A stretch of DNA of 64,000 nucleotides, taken from contig LNGK01000007.1 of NCBI GenBank assembly GCA_001510575.1, positions 682,001 to 746,000 on the forward strand. Direction: 5' to 3'. The position numbers and the translations under genes were made by a program. Shown here in pieces: positions 56,577 to 64,000 of the stretch (its first letter is position 1; the number at the start of each line of letters is the position of its first letter). This DNA is from Knoxdaviesia capensis. Taxonomy: Eukaryota > Ascomycota > Sordariomycetes > Microascales > Gondwanamycetaceae. The notes beneath the pieces are model-generated. The model was not told the origin of the DNA. It ran no database searches and saw only the letters and a list, made by a program, of their open reading frames with translations.

Positions 56577-59500
56577 CGGCCATGATGTATCAGCCGTAGA
56601 GTCAATATTCGCCCGTCATTTGCCTATATTTTTCGCCTTAAACCCACGAAGCTATTCGCAGTTCTCCCTTCCTCCGTGATTCGCCTCCGTGCAAGTGTCG
56701 GTGTTCTTGCGCGACATGTATTTCGCCTTAGGGCTGAAAACCGGAACTTTGTGAACAAGGCGTCTGGGGGGATGGTGGGACTTCTCGTGAGCGAGATGGG
56801 CAAGCTCAGCGGCCGGGGCGGTGGCGAAACGACACACGCACAGAGGACGGAGCAGATCAACGTAACGCCCAACCCGGCGTGGACAACATCGCCGGTGACA
56901 GCGCCCTTTTTTTGTTCTTCTTTGTTTCTTTCTGGTGACCTCACAGACCACACAGCTAGCATGGACCGGTATGGACTGTCTCTCCCAACCAGCACGCCAA
57001 AACCAATGGGATACAGACAAAGCGAGCCCACCGGCCGGACCACATGTCTCGATCCGGGCTGGACTCGGGGACCACGACAACGAGACCAGACCAGGCTAGA
57101 CCAAAGAGAAACGTGCAATGACTCATGAGGTGCGTGTGCATGCAAATCCCCGGCAAGCCGGCAGCCATACAAGATATAGTGCGACCCCCCGTCCCACGCG
57201 ACGCCAGCCTGCATGCTTGTCTAAGCAGACCGGTCGCTATGCATAAGCACCAAGACGAGCAAGCGGGATACAAACGTCGATAGCAAATTGAAGATGGATG
57301 CAGACCGAGAAGGTCAGTGGAGTAAGTAAGTGCCCGTGTGTGTGTGTGTGCACGGAATGCGCGAACGAGCCAGGGGGGTCGCCGAGAAACCTCTGACGAC
57401 ATCTGTCCATATCTCTCTTTTTGTCACTGCCTGTATGGCATCGCCGTGTCAACCCCGTCCGGATACGGCCATCCGCATGTCGACAGCCCTGCACATTCAT
57501 GAGTGCAATGTGCGCACATGGCACGCACGCACGCTTCAACCACGCACGTCGTCGAAACAAGAGAAGACAAAAAAAAAGAAGAAAAAAACCAGTGGGGATC
57601 TCGATACGACTGATGTTGTGAACTAGGTGCCCTACAGCAAGGTCAACCCCCTTTCCTCTCGTCTCGCTGCTCCATACAACTACTACACATATAGTACTGT
57701 ACAACACATTCCATTGTATGTGCTAGTAGTACACATAGTGGTAACGACCACTCCCCCCCCGTCCAGCCTCAACCCTGTGGGTGCCATTACATAACCTCCC
57801 GCATATGCCCCCAATTGCTTGCTAATGGCCCGCCAAGACATGACAGAGATATATGCTGCACATACACCATGACGAATTATCTCAGCATTGGACCGCCAAT
57901 TCCTTCAAGCTCGCCGTCTGGCGTTTTAGCATTCGCCGTCTTGGGATTTTGTACTCCATTCCGTCCCACTGAGTCGATATAGATATGATACATTCGACGG
58001 CGCAGTTTGCCATCATAGGGCAGCGTTGAACAACGTCGACGTCGACGACCAAGCGTCAGTCCGGGGGGAGGGTGGCGGGGGACAGAGAGACAGGCGCCAC
58101 TCTAGCCGAGATAAAGCCCCAAGGGACACAGAGAGTACCCATGCCAATGGATAGACTCGGGGGATAACAGGACTTCGGGATTCTGGACCCAAACAAGGGA
58201 ACAACACTACACCGGTGCTGCTTTGATCTGATGGTGGGTCCAGGTTCTAGGCCTGTCCCGGGATTCCGTCGCATACCCAACGGCAACATCACCATCACAC
58301 ACGGCCGGCCCATATTGATTGCATCACTGGTCGAAAGGTGCAAGAACAGTACATGCAAGACGCGTATATAGTAGAGTATATACTACTGTGTACTGTATAG
58401 CATGTACAGTATACCCCAAAAAGAGAATGAGAACTTCACCATTTCTCCCGTCCTTTCTGCGTCTGATAGGGTCGAATCCCTGTAGCACACGCCAGCGGCC
58501 CACACAAAAGCCAATCGATGACGGCGGAACTCCCAAGGCTAGTCAACAAACAGGGACATCTTGCAAGTAACTCTTTCGGAGCCGCTCCATCGATAACGGG
58601 CGCCACCGAGTTTCTATATCGTAACCGGGTGGGCGTTCTGCCCAACCAGGGAGGACATGCACGGGAGATGGGGGCGGTCTTCGGCATAATACAAGCCCTG
58701 GTGCCCCGGAAGCCGCTGCACACATAGGCCCAGTCCGCGTGACTGACTCGTGCTGTTGATACGCTGAAGTGGTGGATCGCGGCTACGCTTCCCCCCTTTC
58801 CAAGCGATGCGTTCTCGGGCGGAAGCTGCTGATGCAATTATTCATCCAGCCCTTCTCCAGTCGGCGCCGGAGAGACTCATCTCTCCGTGCAAGGCCCCCA
58901 GACCGGCTGTTAGTATACTACAGATTCTGCGCTTGACTGCAATAGAACCCCAGTAGCCGCATTACCAAGAAAAGACAACCACAGACGCACAAATACGAGG
59001 AGTGGTTTCAACGATGGCGGGTCCCAAAGCACTGTTCCACCAGACCAACCAAGAATGGCCCAAACCCAAGCTGGCAAAACCCGAGATGAAATGGTACGGT
59101 CCAGGAAGCGAGAAGGACGTCAAATGGACGAGCCCCCCCCATCTGCCTCTAAAGTCCAGTTTATACTGTTCGTGGTTGCGGGTCTCCCGCCATAGCCTAA
59201 GCACCAGTGCAAGGCCAGCCCTGCTTTAGACGCTTTACTTCTAGTTTTTTTTCGTGCTTGATGCCTGCTCTCGCGTCCGGGCCCAAGAGATAAACTCGGT
59301 GCTTCTCTTTCAACGTCTAATTCACCCGGTGTCATGTATCCCACCTAGCAAACCCCCTTGAAAAAAGGAACCACGAGATAATTAGCTTGATAAGCTCCAG
59401 ACCAACCTAGCTAGAACGCCATAGTTCGAGGCTGCATGAATAGTCTGGAGTGCGCCTGTCAGCCCCAAGACCGACTCCGTGGCCACCGTACACATGAATA

Positions 59501-61126
59501 TATTTACCTACCCACCCCGCCGTATATACATACATAGAGCCCTGTCTCCCAAGACTTCTGCTGGCTCGCCACCCCATCGGCTTTCTCCGTGGTCAAGAGT
59601 TGCTTATATTGACCCCGCTCTCCTCCGGGTTAAGCATTTTCGGGGTTGGCCCGCCTTCTATCCACCCTAGACCCTGCTCGACGACGACCACCGGTGCGCT
59701 CTGTGCATATCACGGAGCAGTCAACTAAAAACAGAAAGAAAAGGAAAGAAAAGGAAAAAAAAAGAGAGCGGACGAAAGGGATGCCATGACTCGGGGAGGA
59801 AAAAGAGAGAGGAACTGGGCGCTTTATCGCATTTCTGAACGAACGGGTTCTTGGCTTTGAAGGGCTCTCTCAGCTTACGAACGGGCTGCGGTGATGTCAT
59901 AGACACATTCAAAGGCACTTGAAGAAGTAGCTACTACAGATCTAGCTATAACTTGTCCTTTAACTTTTAAGTATAGGTTGTATCAATGTTTAGCTGGCCG
60001 CCCATCCCGGTGGGAGAGCCGGCATGTTTGCCTGCTTCTGCGCATTTCCCCCCCAGAAGCTTTCCGCGCGGGACAGACCAAACATACACACAGAGAGAGA
60101 AGTTTGGCTGGGGACCCGGGACAAGCGACCAGCGCCTATCCCCGGCCCCGGCGATGGCGCGGCCGGAGGTGGCTTCGCGGGGGACAGACAGACACAAGGG
60201 CGTTCGAGTTCCGCTTGGCAGAAAATAAGCTCTCCCATCCCGGCCTGGTAGGCATGTCACTGGCCGCAAGAGCGCCAGTCCGTTCCGCATGACGCCCAAG
60301 CAAACATATCTCAACTGATTCCATTATCTCTAACCAAACAAAAGAAAACCCGACTACTATCTGATATCACGGCTGCCATGATTACAAAACTGCGGGACAC
60401 GTCACACACGTGCCGGGACTAAGTAAAAGATGTTGCCAGCCGCGGGAGGCCCGTGGGAAGACATCACACACATCACGGCCTGGTAAGGCGGGAAGGAGTT
60501 TGAGTTTGGGCGTCTTTTTTTTCTTTTTTTTTTTTTCTTTTTGACAGCTGGGTATCTGTTTTGAGATATCCCGTTTACACATCATCACTCGCCCAAACTC
60601 CCGCAAACCCAGCTGAACGGTTCAGCCATGCAGCCGGTAGGGCGAGGTAGGCATACCAAAAAAAAAAAAAAAGCTTGGAGCAGCGGGCACGATGAGGAAT
60701 CAAGAGGGGGCTTGACTCTAATTTTATGTTGTTATCTTTCTCTAAAATATACATATATATTTATCCCGAAACTACATATCGCTTGCACTCTGCTGCAAAG
60801 CTGTGACTTTTCTTCCCGGTGATAAGTAAACGCAGAGCCCGGTGGGAACAGGAGGGGGGCGAGAAGTCGGACACACATTCGGCCCCTTTGCAGAACGCGG
60901 AAAAGCGCACCAAGACAAATCACACAAACCCTCCCCCACCAGCACTTTCTTGCCCTCACTTCTTCGTCCCCCCTTCCTCTCGGTAAGCAGCTTGAAAACG
61001 GACTAAAGAGGGGGGTGTGTACACTTGGACAGCGAACCGCCCAGCAAGGCAGCAGCACCCACCGAGCGACCCTAAGATTGCCGGATCACATTCTCTTGTT
61101 TTCTGCTGGATGTGACCAAGATGGAT

Positions 61127-61158
61127 AGCCAGCCAGCCAGCCAGCCAGCCGGCCGGCC
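61127..61158. repeat. (AGCC)n tetranucleotide repeat
   Basis: About six AGCC units ending in a GGCCGGCC variant. Confidence 0.9.
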
Positions 61159-63313
61159 AGAGAGATTCGCCGCGCCGGCCGGCTATTTAAAGTTCGCCTC
61201 GTTAGATCGTTTTGCGCGTGGTATTGCGTGCAGTCGGCATCCCCGAAAGGAACCATTGCAGGTCCCCCTCCGGCCCTCATCCAATAGCCTGATTCTTCTG
61301 GTTGACACCGCCAGATTGCCCGCCGGAGCACAGCACAACCTGGGCCTGGCTGCATGGCCGGCCGACGCGCACGCTTTGGGAGGGCAGAAGCAGCGAAGCA
61401 CATGGAAAAGAACACGAACAAAGGAGGGGGGGGGGTACCATTGTGTGTCCCTGTGCATCGCCAACCAGTGATAGGATGGCGCACGGAAGTCCAGGCATGC
61501 GGAAGCTACCCTGTATTGGATGGGTCGATCCTTAGGAGAATCAGGAACATCGTCGCCGCACTTACACGGCGCGGGTTTAACCCTAAGCATCGCCGGGTGT
61601 CGCGAGAAGGGCGGCGCACTATCCAGCCCGACCGCGCGAGGGAGGGGAATTCAATCAAAAGGAAAAACCCTCACGCTCGAAGGTGACACAAAGTGCACAT
61701 TTAGACTCAACTTACTAGTCTAGCACGGCCACACACCCCCAGACGCAAATCCACCCCAGATACAGCTCTCCCCACCCCGAAAAAAGAAAATCTAATTTAT
61801 CACAGCAGACAGCCAACCACGCACGCAGCCCACAAGACATACGGAGAGCTAAAGGACCACCCCGTATCGAGACTTTACAGTATATTTCTTTGACGAGGAC
61901 CCCTTGTGCTCAGGGGACCAGAAAGGACGAAAACCCAGATGCCCACGGCTGGCCCGCGTTCTCCATACGAGAAAACGCCAAAAGAGCCGCCGAAAAGTGC
62001 TGGCTGAAGTGTACAGTACTGTGTGTATCTGGCAATTGTTTCTTTCCTTTTTTAGGCTCGTTGCTCCTTGCTGGACCCCCGTCCACAGACACATGCTTAA
62101 ACAGCCTTCCTCTCAGACTCTATGCTGGTGGGATGGAAGCATGGGAGGGGGGTGGCAGGAATTGGGGGAGGGGGGGCACCCCCAAAAAAGAAGAACGCAA
62201 AAGACAAGGGACCACATGGCGCGCTTCGCTTACGGGAATATACTCGGCCGACCAGCTGTCCTGTCTCCCAATACGAAAGTGGGCGGCAGGATTGCTATGT
62301 CAGGGGGGAGGGAGGGATCTCTCGGCCTGGTGTTTCTTTTTTCTTCTTTCATCTGAATGCTTATTTTGGGGGGAGTTCGTTCGCAAGTTTGGCTGCAGGA
62401 TCTCGGCAGTGAGCAACAGGGCCAGGACAGATGGCGGGGAGTGTATGTGTGTGCCCGTAGGAAAGGAGAGAGGATCTAGAGTACAGTACACTACAAAGGA
62501 GGATATGCAGGACAAGGGGACTCTGGTGTCCATTCTCCTACTCTTCTCTCTTCTCTCTTTCTCTCTTCGTCCCCCTCCCCGCAGACTCGACCGGTGTGCA
62601 CGGCACCGGCGTATGTGCAGACGCAGATCCACAAAAGAGTGGGAAAACAGACGCATACTGTGCCCTGCTGCGGCTATATATACAGTACAGTACAGTACGT
62701 GTAACAAGCTCAACCCAACCGGCTCTGAGCAGCTCTCCATGCCCACAGTAGCGAGACTGTACGAGCATGGCCTTAGGAGGGATGTGTCCCCGTCCTGCGC
62801 TGCCGGTGGCCGCCTAATCCACACACCGCAAGCCAAGGGCGGCCAGCCTTCGTCCTAGCTGGACCGGACCTATGCACTCAAGATATGGATGGTGTCGATA
62901 CGGAGGAAAAAGTATAAAATAAGAACTGACACGTTCTAATGCACAATAGGGCCTTCTCCCCCCAAGCCGGGCCACGGCGGTCCCCATTTTTAAAGAAGCC
63001 CGTCCCACTGCGACCTTAACTTGACCTCCACTTACTCCCACTCTTTCTTATACGGACCCATTCTTTTCTCTCCTTTTTTTCCCTTTCTTTCCCTAGGTGG
63101 ATCCTCACCGAGGAGGTTTTGCTCCGGACCCCCCGGTGCTTTTTATTAGACTTTTGTGCCAGAGCGTTCGTTCTAAAAATGTCCTGTGGGTGAGGGTCGG
63201 AGAGGAAGAGAGAGGCAGAGAGGATCCTGTGAGGGCACGGACGCGAACCTGAGTCAAGAGTTCAGGAGTTTTTGTGAACAGAAATAAGAAAATAAGAATA
63301 AAAATAGTCGAAG

Positions 63314-63350
63314 CAGAAGAGGAAGAGGAAGAGGAAGAGGAAGAAGAAGG
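63314..63350. repeat. (GAAGAG)n purine repeat
   Basis: Tandem GAAGAG units on the plus strand in noncoding DNA. Confidence 0.9.
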
Positions 63351-64000
63351 ACCCTTTCCCAAGATTAATCACTCCCACAACCCAACCCCACAAGATACGA
63401 ACGTGGGCAGCACGCAGCTGTGTGTATTTTCGTCGACACATGGTAAGTTCCATCTGTGGCATGAAGTACTACTGTACATCTTCGCCTTACTCATGGCGCC
63501 GTGTCTTTCGGCTTCTCCTGTAGCCGGGCCACAGACACGAACGAGATCCTGCGGCTGGCTGGCTGCATCCGGTAGGTGGCCAGGGCCTGGGGACAGCCAG
63601 ACAGACCGACAGACAGCAAGCAGTCTTCGCGGTGCCTCCCCCGGACCAAGAGCTTCCGGCGGTGAGACCATTCCTGTTGCTGCGTGCCTAACCACTGGAG
63701 CGTCGTTCCTTTTCCGCCTGTGCCGGCCAGCGGCCCTTTTTTTCTGTCGCACAAAGTTTCCCACCCTCTCCGTCTGTGCTTGCGAAGGACGCAGAACTCG
63801 CCTCTGGGGGGTGGTATTTGCCGCCTCTCTGCTATGATGTCCTTTTTCTCCTCTTTCTCTCTTGCGATGTGTTTTGCCCCTTCTTCCTCTTCTGCTGCGT
63901 ACACTGCTCCTCCCTCTCAATACTCGCGGGAATAGAGGAAGCACGCAAAGGAACCATGCACCAATATGCAGATGTGTGCATGTGTGTATGTACCTATATC

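Larger units (their letters stand above)
47112..64000. other. 16.9-kb gene-poor region rich in microsatellites and G/C homopolymers
   Basis: No recognisable protein domain, RNA gene or transposon was found on either strand. The base composition is not AT-rich. The region holds long CA, GT, GA and CT microsatellites, G runs of 8-18 nt, C runs, (AGCC)n, a 3-N gap and about 18 copies of TACAGTA/TACTGTA. Several open frames exceed 180 codons on both strands (largest 369 and 322 codons). They cross simple repeats and have no known domain, so they are not called as genes. Pyrimidine-rich plus-strand stretches at about 62540-62580 and 63040-63105 resemble gene leaders, and a gene might begin beyond the window. 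Confidence 0.5.

Noticed and set aside
58440..58520. tRNA-like GGGTCGAATCCC
   Set aside because: Only the T-arm resembles a tRNA; no matching acceptor, D or anticodon arms on either strand.
47112..64000. Transposon or RIP-mutated repeat
   Set aside because: No LTRs, terminal inverted repeats, transposase or reverse transcriptase motifs, and no AT-rich bias are visible.

Overview
The window is nuclear DNA of a filamentous ascomycete (Pezizomycotina). The evidence is many short GT-AG introns (51-140 nt, most with a CTAAC-type branch point), GC-rich exons, ascomycete-type orthologues, and two eukaryotic tRNA genes, one of them an initiator tRNA with the A54/A60-type T arm. I cannot place it to class. 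Nine protein genes and two tRNAs can be supported; all nine are in the first 47 kb.

Layout. Minus strand: Kes1/Osh4 oxysterol-binding protein (352-1796), a GT31/Fringe-like type II membrane glycosyltransferase (3546-5179), a seven-helix fungal rhodopsin-domain protein (8240-10141) and an exomer ChAP subunit (Bch1/Bud7 family, 16106-18611). A 1-kb divergent promoter separates the ChAP gene from the plus-strand hir3 gene (19650-26341; HIR histone-chaperone scaffold, 2178 aa). Then come tRNA-Lys(CTT), a ubc14-like E2 (28099-28687), initiator tRNA-Met, a 31-N assembly gap, a TBC Rab-GAP (minus, 32055-35387), an MFS sugar-porter-type transporter (minus, 39716-41536) and a small acidic nuclear-type protein with a 930-nt first intron (plus, 45675-47111). 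The last 17 kb has no recognisable gene, no transposon and no AT-rich decay. It is full of dinucleotide microsatellites, long G/C homopolymers and a strongly repeated TACAGTA/TACTGTA motif.

Functional picture. Four products act at or around the Golgi: Kes1 (sterol/PI4P exchange), the GT31 enzyme (lumenal glycosylation), the exomer subunit (TGN-to-surface cargo export such as chitin synthase) and a Rab-GAP. The others act in chromatin (Hir3), ubiquitin transfer (E2), nutrient uptake (MFS) and signalling or membrane sensing (rhodopsin-domain protein). No operon-like or biosynthetic cluster is present and no new defence or mobile system is evident. The most unusual material is in the noncoding DNA: pyrimidine-rich leaders in front of nearly every gene, telobox-like octamers, the GTAC-centred motif, intronic microsatellites, and an isolated start codon forming a 3-nt exon in hir3. 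Gene models come from reading frames and splice signals by eye; no database search was possible.
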